A stretch of 64,000 nucleotides of DNA, taken from contig JAOVFP010000005.1 in assembly GCA_025738555.1 (NCBI GenBank), forward strand, positions 2,480,001 through 2,544,000, in the 5' to 3' direction. Position 1 is the stretch's first letter; every line of letters begins with the position of its first letter. The position numbers were made by a program, and so were the translations under genes. Under the pieces are notes generated by a model. The model ran no database searches, had not been told where the DNA came from, and saw nothing but the letters and a program-made list of their open reading frames with translations. This DNA comes from Cyathus striatus. Taxonomy: Eukaryota; Basidiomycota; Agaricomycetes; Agaricales; Nidulariaceae. Positions 1-10,616 of the stretch are shown here, piece by piece.

Positions 1-1152
1 TTACTCAAGAGTGGCAGCTTGGTGGCTGAACACATGACACTGCTAAAACATATTCATATTGATGTTAATCAGAGAATTGGACATGTGAAATGGACAGACA
101 TTGTTGGCCTCCTTTCTTTGCAGGTTATTACTGTTATGATTAATGGTATCAGTGTCGGCTCTAAAGACTTATCTTTGACCCCAAAACATGTCTGGGGACA
201 CCTTACCGAATTGAACCTAGAATTGCATATGCCTGACACTAAAGAAGTTAATTTATGTGACCTTTCATCTGTGGTCATTTGTCACTGCCTGGCTTTGAAG
301 GTATTGAAGTTGAATACACTTCATGGTAGAGTCAATTTTCTGGATCAATACACTTATGTTGATATCAATACATGGCTGAGAATCATGGCAGACATTCCAC
401 TTCATCAACTGACCATGCTTAGTCTGTTGCTACCATCAACAACTGACACCATGGACTTCATGAAACATCTATATCTCCCTTCCATTCAACAGCTTGATTT
501 CAAGTTTGCAAGTCCACATGGAAACAGGCTGTACTTCACACTGGCTGAAGAGATAATAAAGATGGTGTTGTGTGCCAGTGGAGGTGGTGTATCAGTGGGA
601 TTGTATGATCCATTTTGGATAAAATCATCTGCTGAATTACTGCAAGTCCTTCAGCACATACCATACATAACAAGTCTGAAGCTATCCTCAACCAATATCA
701 AGCAAGCAAGTTATTCAACATCATTGACCCATCTTTCTGAATTTCACTGTGTCCTTAATGATGACCTGCTATCTGCTCTCTCACCTGTGGGAAAAGAGTA
801 CTCTGAGATCATTTGCCCACAGCTAGAGGTGCTGGACTTCAATCATATTTATATGACAAAAATTTCAGAGCAGGAATTGAGGGAATTTGTGCAGGCACGT
901 AGACGTGCACATTTTATCAATTGATGCATCATTCCTCTTCAGAAGTTGTGCATGTCCATCAATGATTATAAACAGGATGTGCAAGCAGATGATGAGGTGC
1001 CACTAGGCAAGGATTCAGCCATATATTTCAGGAAACACATAAATGAATCCCTTTCTCCTTGGGAAGGCTTGAAAGCATGGAAGGAAGAGAGGTTTATTAA
1101 GTCCAAGGCCCATTACAATCAGATCAAACAGGTGATTTCTACTAAACTATGA
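1..1152 (+). pseudogene. FB1: F-box family gene, 3' part, interrupted by a stop
   Basis: The reading frame is open from base 1 and matches the intact paralogues from about residue 247 (FB3 numbering) to the shared C-terminus 'YTKL'/'STKL'; the F-box lies left of the window. The frame is broken by TGA at 922-924. In FB6 the same place reads CGA-CGC; here it reads TGA-TGC, so both codons fit C-to-T changes at CpG. After the stop the same frame continues to 1152 with the family C-terminal motif around 'SINDYKQDV'. The copy is CpG-poor like its surroundings. It could still yield a product shortened by about 76 residues, but decay is the simpler reading. Confidence 0.85.
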
Positions 1153-3513
1153 CAATTGTTAGTAGTTTGTGATTGGTATATAATGAGCAGATATGAAAGT
1201 AGCTATATTAAGTTGTTAATGATGTCTGAACTTGCTCTGAGAACTGTTAAAAAATATTCTGAAGCTGAAAACATCTTATGACTACCTTAATGATACCACA
1301 GTCAGCACACTGGGGTTGGAAATTTTAACTCATATGACATATGGTGTGGAACTCTAATAATACTGTCAGGCTCCCATTCTTCTGTTCTATCTTGATTTAC
1401 TGGTGCAGTTGGAGGTGTAATCATGTGCTTGAATCTCTTCCCCTTCACTCTGAACTTTCTGAGTGAGGCACTATACTTTTTTCTTATTTTTGGCATCCAG
1501 GTTTATGTAGTAATTAGTGATATTTCTAATATTTTGCATACTGTGTACTGCAGAATACTTAGTAGTGGATGATGCTGCTAGACTGGATGGTCACAGACAC
1601 TGTATGCAATGAAATAAGTATTGTAATACTTGTAGCTTGAATTCAGGCTTCAATTTTTCTCTTGCTTTGAGTGTTGCAAACTCATTATGTGATTTAAAAG
1701 TAAGCATGTCTGTCTGATAGTATACTCAAAGTATTGCAAAGTATACTATTTATTTTAAACACAATTTTACAAGATCATCAGAGGATGAACACAAATCCTT
1801 TTGTGACAAAAGTCCAAGTCAATGGTCAGGTCTATGTTGTTGATTGAAACAGTCAGGTGACATCCCAAGGATGAATATTGAAAGATTATATTTTTTAAGA
1901 AACTTTCATCAGAGATAGCAACATTGAAGTCTTTGACATGACTTGAAGGTTCCAGTCAAAACACAACCAAGCAACACAGCAGTCTAATTTCTCTTTTAGA
2001 TCTTATCATGAAAGTTATTTAATCCAATCACTTGATATGTTGACTTGCCATCATCATCGAAACTTGAAATTAGAATGTAGAGCATTGATGCTCTAGCTAC
2101 ACTTTCAACATATGTATGGAATGAAAGGCTTTCCAGTGGCAATATGTGCATTCCCTCATCTGGGAAAGGTTGAGCTGTGAAGGGGGTCCAGGACCCTTTG
2201 GGTAATCAGAGGAATCAGATGGCTGATGTTGTCATCACTATTCCTTCTCTTATCCACCTCATTGCTCATAGAAACACCTGGGGCAGGAGTGAGTCAGGAG
2301 ATGGGAGACAGCAAGTTCCAAACTTCCACCAGACAGTGGGGTGTATGAAGCTAGAGTACATGGGCACAGAACCAAGTACTTTTAGCTCCTATTCTCCTAC
2401 ACACACCCATAGTGCTTATAAAGGTGAAGCGCTAGCACACACCACATTGCCCTCATCATTTATCACTTTGATGTGTGCTGTAGCAACAGTAGTGAGTCGT
2501 TCAATTATGCACAAAGCACCAACATGAGAACAGACAAGAGCAAAGACAAGAGCAAGAGGAGGAGTGGGATAGTCCCATCACACTGCAGCAGAACTAAAGG
2601 ACTAAAGGAAGTGGATATGAAAAAAAGAAACACATATAGTAAAGGGATAAAAATAGGGACTGCAAAGTAACAAGGGTTATAAGAGATGAAACACACCTAT
2701 CCGCTGGCAGACCATTCCCCACCAGTTGGTTGATCTGACATGCAGACCATGCTGTCAGCACCCTCAAACCTTCCAGATGAAAGAGACACATACATGACTG
2801 ATACATGACTGGTAACGCTTGAGTCACCAACAAGCCACACTCATGCTGTTGTCAGACCATTTCACCAAGGACCAAGGTGCTCTTTCAACAGCTTTTAACC
2901 TCTTCCACAAAGTTTGCTCCGTGTTGTGCAGCAAGCTGGTGATGAGCATGTAATGTCATGCCTTAAGCTTCTGTCAACATGAGTTCAGTACACAGCCTAT
3001 GGAAAGATAGGGAAAGGAAAGATAGAGAGGAATGTAAGGAATGAGAAAGAGGGAGAGAAAGACATACATGGATGAACAGTAGGATTAGCTTTTAGGCAGC
3101 TTCCTCATCTCATTTATGATCTCAATGATAGGCTATTGTATTGAAGCCTTGGGGGTGATCCCAAATTCAGTGTGCTTACACCATGGCATATCTCACTATT
3201 GGAGAGGCAGTGCTTCATGTTCATGACCAGAGTGGGAAGATTATCCATGTATTTGAGATGAACACACTTGTGGGAATGCTAATGCCTCTAAATCAGCAGA
3301 TAGAAATGGATTGAAGCTTGTTTGAAGCTAGAAAAGTGTACTCCAAAGACAGGTCTTGTTATGGTATAAGTCGATCTTCAATTGGTGTAATTCCACTGCT
3401 TTGCATTATTTCCATGAAGTAGGGTATATCCATCCTTGGAGAATGGCAAGGAACAGCTTGACAAAAGACAACAATGACAACTCTTTGAGTTTCAAGTTTC
3501 AAAATTTCAAGTT
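1153..3513. other. Unit 1 spacer, no gene seen
   Basis: This is the decayed, CpG-poor version of the array spacer. It keeps the shared box near 2470-2520 and the segment near 3420-3460 ('ccttggagaatggcaaggaa') that also occurs near 18970 and 25285. The open frames here lack any family motif and lie in segments that are non-coding in the other units, so I do not call them genes. Confidence 0.6.
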
Positions 3514-5300
3514 CCCACTACCTTTTTAGGTAGTAGGGTTTATGTGGGTCGTTGGAAAATGCACTTTGCAGGCTGATCACTCGGCATTGCTTCGGATCAA
3601 AACCCACCTGATATGGTGAAAGTTTTACATGTGTTTGGATGCACTGTTGTTGTTGCTCTTAGTCTATTTCCCAACAGTTTCAAATTGAGTTCCAACTAAA
3701 CTCTTGCTAGTGGTCTGTAGACATGATCAATAAGCTGAACAGCTGCAAGTATATATTCTTGCAATTCCATTGCTTTCATTCACCTTCAGCTCAGCAATGC
3801 CAACAGGTACCATCCTCTATGAATATTGAAGGTTCTAACTCTAGTTCTTCCACTCTCTCAGCTGAGTTGTGCTTGCTGAGTGCTGACTAGTGACTGGGTG
3901 AGTCTCTAATGTTATTTGTCACATTCCATAAAGCCTCTGTGCTACTGTGGGCATCTGTATTGACATTCTCTGATCATACAGGTTTTCATGATCATTTAAT
4001 GTGATTTGAGCAATTCTTATAGCATTTCATTTGATGCTTATGCATGTATTATTTCATCCAGAAATTTGCAATCTCTCAGAGAACAATGCATTTGTTATTT
4101 TCAAATTGTTCTCCAGCATCCTTCCCCCTTCCCCCAGGCCCCATATACCTCATATTAGTGCAGCTCAAGTCCCTCAAGTCCAGTTGGTTGCAACCATGCC
4201 TGTTGATTGTGTGTGTGAATATTAAGAACATTGGCAGAAATACTATGTACTTGAGAAAGATCTTGGTTTCCATGGTATGTTACTTTTCTCAGTGGCTTGA
4301 GAGGTATGCACTGAAGTGTCTAGTTGTTATAGTATGTTTGTATTGTTGGCAATGGTGTTCTCCAACAAGTCACACTACCACACCATCCACACTTTTGAAA
4401 AGCACATGGATCATGCCCTCAATCCCAGTTTCATCACTTTGGAATAGCTGGTTGAGTTTTCCTGAATCCTATGATAATTTTGTGGTATGTAGCATACTAC
4501 CTCATGCTGAAGCTGTTCTCAAGCAATGGTCCATTTAATCATAGTATTTTCCCTCTTGCTCCACCTGTCTCTAACCTGACACTGGGAATTGTAATTTGTT
4601 ATCAGGTATGTTCTCCATTCTCTTCTTTATTCAGTGGTGCTTGTACATTCACCCAGTTCATCTCTGAGTAATGTTGTCTGTAGTGAATTATACATGTGGT
4701 TATGTGTTGTGAATGACACATCAGCTGGTTACTCATGGGCAATGAGCAGTGGAACATCTGCAACTTTTAGTGCTTGTGTTTCCATGGGCTCCATGGATTT
4801 TTGCCATGGATTCAATCTTTCCATTCATCTGGAATGTACACTCATCTTTCTTCAACTATTCACTAGCATATGACAGCCTGACTCACCTTGTACCAAACAT
4901 ATGGAACTTACACCCCAATTCTGGATATTCTTCATCAACTATGCTGCTTTGTATGGTCAATCAGAGCTTTTGTTTGTTGATGTGGAACTCAAAGCTGAGA
5001 GCTCATACTGTTAAAATTCGAGGTTGATGTTCTTTGTAGTATGGGCATGGTTTATGAATATTATGTGTTTACTGCTCAGCATATTTTGAATGAACAATCA
5101 GAGCTACTACTAATGTAGATAGATAGATAGATAGAACTGATGTAGATAGCATGATGTAGATAAGCAGAAACAGTACTTCCTGAGAAATAAAATAGTTGCC
5201 TTTAGTTACTGGCAATTTGATTACTTCCAACCTTACAGCTAACTGCCACTGACATGAGAAGGTAGTGGGCCCTGCTGCTTGCCGGCCTTATTTTCTTATT
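3514..5300. mobile_element. Element A of a tandem pair, unknown class
   Basis: It begins CCCACTACC (3514-3522) and carries GGTAGTGGG (5262-5270), the exact reverse complement, about 30 bases before its end. The first ~100 bases (3514-3615) recur at the start of element B, and the last ~50 (5252-5300) recur at the end of element B. It interrupts the array spacer, which resumes after element B. No transposase could be read; CpG decay has broken any frames, although 4040-5030 has several medium frames without recognisable motifs. A (TAGA)5 microsatellite lies at 5116-5135. Class is unknown: a MITE-like or non-autonomous DNA element is possible. Confidence 0.5.
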
Positions 5301-6057
5301 CCCACTACCTTTTTAGGTAGTAGGGTTTATGTGGGTCATTGGAAAATGCACTTTGCAGGCTGATTGCTCAGCATTGCTTCAGATCAGAACTTGCTCTTTA
5401 TGGTTAAAAGTTTACCATTGTTCCCAGCTGAATGTTGGTTGTTAGCTTGCTGTGCTTGTATGATTCTCTATATCTCTGTGTATTTCATGTAATGGTCACA
5501 TTCCCTGGCAATATCGCTGATATCTTCAGTAGGCACATCAACCAGCTGCATTGCCTCCTTCACTGCTGCCTTGCAATCAGGCTCATCAACTGTTTCTGCT
5601 TCTGTGCTCTAATTGTTTATCTGCATTATAGATGTTGATCTTCAATATTCTGGTGAGCCTGTACAATTACAGTTCTCCAAATACTCTGATACCTAGAAGA
5701 TTCATGAAAAATACTAATAGAAAAGGGGTTTAGGGCCATTCAGCAGGCACTTGTATAGTGTTCTGTTGTTCCTGCACATGTTCCAGGATCCTCCCTGTCT
5801 ATACCCACCTGAACATTATGAACATCATCTATACACTGTGCTGTCTTCATATGTGAGAAGGTTCTGGTCTTTACAGTATGTTTCCTTCTCTCTGGAGGTG
5901 AACTTTAAATGTGTTTCCACTCTCTTTGTCTCTCCTTGCCACTCCTTGCCACTCTTTCCTCTAGACCTGCACTGGGAGAAGTTGATTGTATGATGCCTTT
6001 TAAGGTTGAATGGGGGATGGGGAGGGGGTGCCAGTGCAAAGTTGGCCTTTGGTTTAG

Positions 6058-6155
6058 TACCTTCCTTTCTTCCTTCTTCCTTCCTCCTCTCCCTCCCCCC
6101 TTGTTCCTTTTTTTTCTTCTTTCTTCTTTCCTCTCTTCTCACCCTTCTTCCCCCC
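6058..6155. repeat. Pyrimidine-rich low-complexity tract
   Basis: Almost pure C and T (cttcctttcttcc-like runs) for about 100 bases inside element B. On the minus strand it gives a Lys/Glu/Arg-rich open frame that is an artefact of base composition. Confidence 0.8.
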
Positions 6156-7126
6156 TTGCTTCATTCTTTCATCTAATGGATATTATACAAAGCTGGCCAG
6201 ACACCTCTCTAAAATGAACAACCCACACTCCCCCTGTAACACTGGCCTCATGAGCACACTTCACCTCTCAACAGGAACAACCAGGTACCAAACATTTGAA
6301 TCCACTATCAGTAAGTGAAACCCCCCTCCCCTCCTTTTCTTTACCACACAAAACTAACCCCCCACAAAGCAAAGCAATGATACCCAAATCTGGCATCTCA
6401 CACCTCTGCTCCCTATTCCTCTCTAAATACCAGCTCCTGGCACAAGATATCACACTCATCCTCCTTCTACAATCTTCCCCTTCCTGGGTTTTGTGAAGCC
6501 TTCTGCACCCAAAGTCAAAAAGTATCCTGGCAAAATCAATACAGCATCTGCAGAGCAAAGTTGGAACATTTGTGCAGTTATCAAGATATATAACTGTAGA
6601 CATCCATATGGGTCCCCACTGGCTCTTCAACCACATGAATCTATTGGGACTTGGCAGAGTTCAGTAGGGCGAGGATATTGGTGATGTGAGGAGAATGGAG
6701 GGGATGACAAGAAAATGTAGGGGATCAGGTCAATGTGGGGGATGAGGTTAGTGTGGGAGATGGAGGGGGGGGGGCAATAAGGAAGACATCAGGACCTAGG
6801 CAAATGTTGGTTTTGCAGATCTGCTAGCGAGAATCATGATTAAACATTGTGTGTGATGGACAGTGTAGTGAATATGAGATCCCTCACTCCTCTAATCACT
6901 TCCTTTCTTCCATGTTATGCACAAATTAACCTAATAACATATAGGACTATGGTAACCAAAAAAGTGGGGTGAACTGGGCTTTGCAGTGTTCATCATATCA
7001 ACCTGTTGCCTAGCTTCATGGCATATGGACAACCCACACATCTGCACCAACCCCAACAATGGTATATCTGCCAGCATGCAATGGTTCAAGCTGCTCCACC
7101 AGCTGTGGACCCTCCCCATTGCTGAC

Positions 7127-7390
7127 CAACCAACATTGTACAACATCCAAGCCAATCTCATAGCAGCTGTGCTGCTTGTGGAGGCAGTGATGATGTGTAT
7201 TGATGCTAGTATGCACCGGCCTGCTGAGAGAAAAAGGACACCTCAGTGTGTGTATATATGGGATAAACAGCTCAGGGCACATTTTGGTTGCCCACTGATG
7301 TTGAGGTTGGGGGATTGCAATGTGGCAGAGCCTGTGCCTGTTGATGATGAGTTTATCACAAGGGATGTTACACCTATTCCTGAAAAATGA
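7127..7390 (+). pseudogene. Relic of a fungal-specific transcription-factor domain (fungal_trans)
   Basis: The frame reads like the middle of the PF04082 domain of Zn2Cys6 regulators. It has a helix similar to 'LYNIQANLIAAVLL', then the pattern ERKRT..C.YIWD.QL.A..G.PLM....DC.V..P.PVDDEFI. That layout (basic-RT, WD/LD-QL, G-PL, DCDV, PVDDEF) is typical of the family's conserved core. The zinc cluster at the N-terminus and the rest of the domain are absent, the stretch between the two helices is too short, and the frame stops at 7388-7390. It lies inside element B in the CpG-depleted tract. I read it as a dead fragment, possibly captured by the element. The family call rests on motif recall only. 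Confidence 0.6.
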
Positions 7391-8220
7391 AAGAAAACTG
7401 ATCACTTGTCTCTTTGTAAAAGAAAAAAGACTAGAACTCAACCCACAAAACACCACAAAAATGACAATGCCCACTCCAAACATAATTACTTACATTGAAC
7501 AATTCATGTTTTATTTTGATGAGACACCAGTCCACCAATATTATCTGTACCACTGGTTGAGGATTTGTATCTGTTTTTCATTACATCATCACTCCCTAAC
7601 CCATCACATACACCCTTTCATGTTCAACCTCCACCTATGCTCAACATACTTTTTGACCCTGCTGTTGAAACACCAATTCAACAAAACTTAGCTAATCTTT
7701 GGACTCCAGGAACTTTGCAAGGGAAGGTGAAAAAGAGGGGCTGACAAAAATGCCTTGTTTGTGTGTGTGTTTGGAAGAAGGTGCCCCAACTATCTTGCCA
7801 GTAATTTTTATGTTCCTGCTCAAATCTAAGCCCTGTGTATGCCACTTTACCATTTGGGCTTGAGTCCGTCAAACAAAAACTTGATCACCAGAAGATATAC
7901 ACATGTCTGGTACTATATAACAACTCGTTCTACTTCTGAACCTTTGAAGGATGACCAGCTGTCAGACTTTTTAAACCTTTGCCAGTTTTTGAAAAAATCA
8001 GGTACTGCACACCACTATCCTTTACAAACCAGTCAATCATATCACACTCATCCGGCATAGGTCAAATTTCACCCTTGAACACTGCTAGAAATGACAGAGA
8101 CCACAATATTTCTACCAAGTTCTGGTCCTAAGTTAATGCATTGCTCAAGGTGTATGCTAATTAATCAGTGACAGGGGAAGGTAGTGGGCCCTGCTGCTTG
8201 CCAGCCTTACTTTACTTATT

Positions 8221-8765
8221 TCAACAGAATGGGAGGTAGTACATACATGTTTGATTTTGTTAGGATCAGATGACATTGACAATTATTCATTATTCTGAAT
8301 TGAGACTTATCCAAGACCTACTACTTCAACATACTTATTCTAGCTTTGAGATAAGTACCTGACATAGATCCTCCCCATCATCTCCCACTCAGGGACTTTG
8401 TTTCTGATTCACAAAATACATGATTATGGCCCTTATTAAAGGTGATACTAGGCTGCCAGTGATTGGCCGGTGGTGTGGTCAGGTGTTTCTCCATGTGGGG
8501 TTGGAGACCATGCATGTGGCACATTGAATTGGATTTATAAAGCCAGCTCAGAGAACTTCTCATCAAATTTATTATATGTTCCAGGTGGAGCCTGAAGCTG
8601 GTGGGAATGGTAACATAAATAGGATGATGACATGAGAACAACCTATGATAACTATCAACATGATCATGATTGTGTTACCACAACATTATCAATTAATATA
8701 TAAATGAGTTCACTTCTGAATCACAGGTTCCTCTTCATTTTTCCAACTCTCAGTCAATTACAGAC
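8221..8765. other. Unit 1 spacer resumes; FB2 upstream region
   Basis: After element B the spacer resumes with the shared 'gttaggatcagatgac' string (near 8257) and runs into the FB2 leader. No gene or clear promoter motif is visible. Confidence 0.5.
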
Positions 8766-10616
8766 ATGGAATCTTCATTCCAACAACACCTCGGTACCAA
8801 CTATATTCCCTCAATCAATGAGGAATGGCAAATCCAGGACTTCCTAGAACTCTCATCAAAAGAAATCCTTGACATTGATATAGAAATTAACCAGCTTCAC
8901 TGGCAGTTGGAACATCTGCAGGCCAAACAACTCAAAATTTCCAACCTCGCTGAACAGCACCATGCTTTGCTATCACCTGCTTGGAGGCTCAGCCATGATA
9001 TTCTTGAGGCGATTTTTCTAGCATGCCTTCCAACAGATCACAATCCTTGTATGACTGCCACAGAAGTACCTATGCTGTTAACACAAATCAGCAGCTCTTG
9101 GAGAAATATTGCTCATGCCACACCACAGTTGTGGGCAGCTATTCATATTGTTCTTCCCAGTGTTAATACAAACATCTGTACTCCACCTCATGCCACTAAC
9201 TATATTGCAGAGCATGGAGCTCTAGTGCATCTCAAACTCAATCAGCATGAAGCTGGTGCAAAGGAGTGGCTAAAATGATCTGGTGCATGCCCACTATCTA
9301 TGTCTATTTATCAGAGTCTTTACTTGGACACCCATGGTCAACTTGATGAACTACACCCAGATATTGTGCAGAAACTTCTGGAATTATATTTATCTTTCAT
9401 TAACAACATCCTAGTGCCATACCAAAAATGATGGCATGATATTGACATGTGTGTCACCGCAGAAACATTAAATGGTTTACTCCGAAGGAGTTGTCCAGAT
9501 GGTCTGACACCTGGATGAATGACAATGCTAAAGAATGCTCATATTCATGTTATGCAATGGATTTCTCGTAATTGGAATTTAATTTCGTTAGAGCAATGGA
9601 GGATTTCACAATTAATGCAATTGAGGGACATAGTTATACTGTTGCAATTAGCGGTATTGGCGTCAGCCCTCAAGACTTGTCTTCAACCCCAAAACATGTC
9701 TGGGGAAAACTTACAGAATTGAACCTAGAACTGGACCTGCAATGCTTTCCTAAAGTGAATTTGTGCAGCATTTCATCCGGGGTCATTCATCACTGCTTGG
9801 CTTTGAAGATATTGAAGTTGAATCTGAAGCCATCCCATTTTAAGAGCAGAAATAATACAGATACACAGTTGGAATCCATGGTGGAAATTCCACTTCACTA
9901 TTTGATCACACTGAGCCTTTTGCTGTTCCCAACAACTGACACTGTAGACTTTGTGAAACATCTGTATCTTCCTTCTATTCAGCGGCTTGATTGCGAGTTT
10001 TCAAGAAGCAAGGATGTCTTCACACTGGCAGTAGATATATTAAAAATGGCGTTGTGTGCTAGTGGAGATGGTGTATCATTGGGACTTTATATCCCAACTT
10101 GGGTAGAATCATCCACTCAAATGCTGTAAGTCCTCCAGAATATACCACATCTTGCAAGTCTCATGATTGCCTCAGCCGGCATCCAACATGATAAATGGTC
10201 AAAATTATCGATTCAGCATTTTCAATTTCAAGGTACCCTTAATGACAAGCTATTGTCTGCTCTATCGCCTGCAGGAAAAAAGATATTCAGAGATCATCTG
10301 TCCAAAGCTAGACGTGCTTGAATTCGACTCTAAGCTGGTGCCAGGAATAACAGAGCAGGGATTGAGGGATTATGTGAAAGCACGTAGAGATGCACATCTC
10401 AGGGATCTACGGATCGCTCCTCTTCGGAAGTTGTGTATGCCCATCAATGATTACAAACAGGATGTACCAGCAGATGAGGTGTCACTAGGCAAGGATTCTG
10501 CTATTTATTTTAGGATGCGTGAAGATGATGAATCACTTTCTCCTTCAGAGAGCTTGGAAGTCGGGACGTATGAGTGGTTTAAGCCCCTCAAACAGGTGAT
10601 TTACACAAAAATATAA
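8766..10616 (+). pseudogene. FB2: full-length F-box gene copy, broken by stops and frameshifts
   Basis: The copy keeps the start (ATG 8766), coiled-coil region, F-box and C-terminus of the intact paralogues. It has in-frame stops at 9276-9278, near 9428 and near 9516, and TAA near 10127-10129. Frameshifts fall near 9560-9600 and within the A-run at about 10276-10281, where paralogues have one base fewer. Several defects fit CpG decay: the 9276 TGA stands where FB5 has CGA, and the F-box reads TDH and TPQ where intact copies read TDR and TPR. The middle third (9572-10129) and the last part (10167-10616) are still long open frames, so decay is moderate. No product is expected to be functional. 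Confidence 0.9.

Larger units (their letters stand above)
5301..8220. mobile_element. Element B of a tandem pair, carrying a gene relic
   Basis: It begins CCCACTACC (5301-5309), carries GGTAGTGGG (8180-8188) and ends with the same ~50 bases as element A ('ccctgctgcttgcc' then 'cttatt'). The heptamer ATTTCAA lies just left of element A (3504-3510) and at the right edge of B (8218-8224), a possible target duplication for the pair. It holds a transcription-factor domain relic (7127-7390) and a pyrimidine-rich tract (about 6058-6155). Element B is about 1.1 kb longer than A, so the two share ends but not the whole interior. Confidence 0.45.

Noticed and set aside
5825..6142. 105-codon Lys/Glu/Arg-rich minus-strand frame.
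   Set aside because: Produced by the pyrimidine-rich tract; no motif and biased composition.
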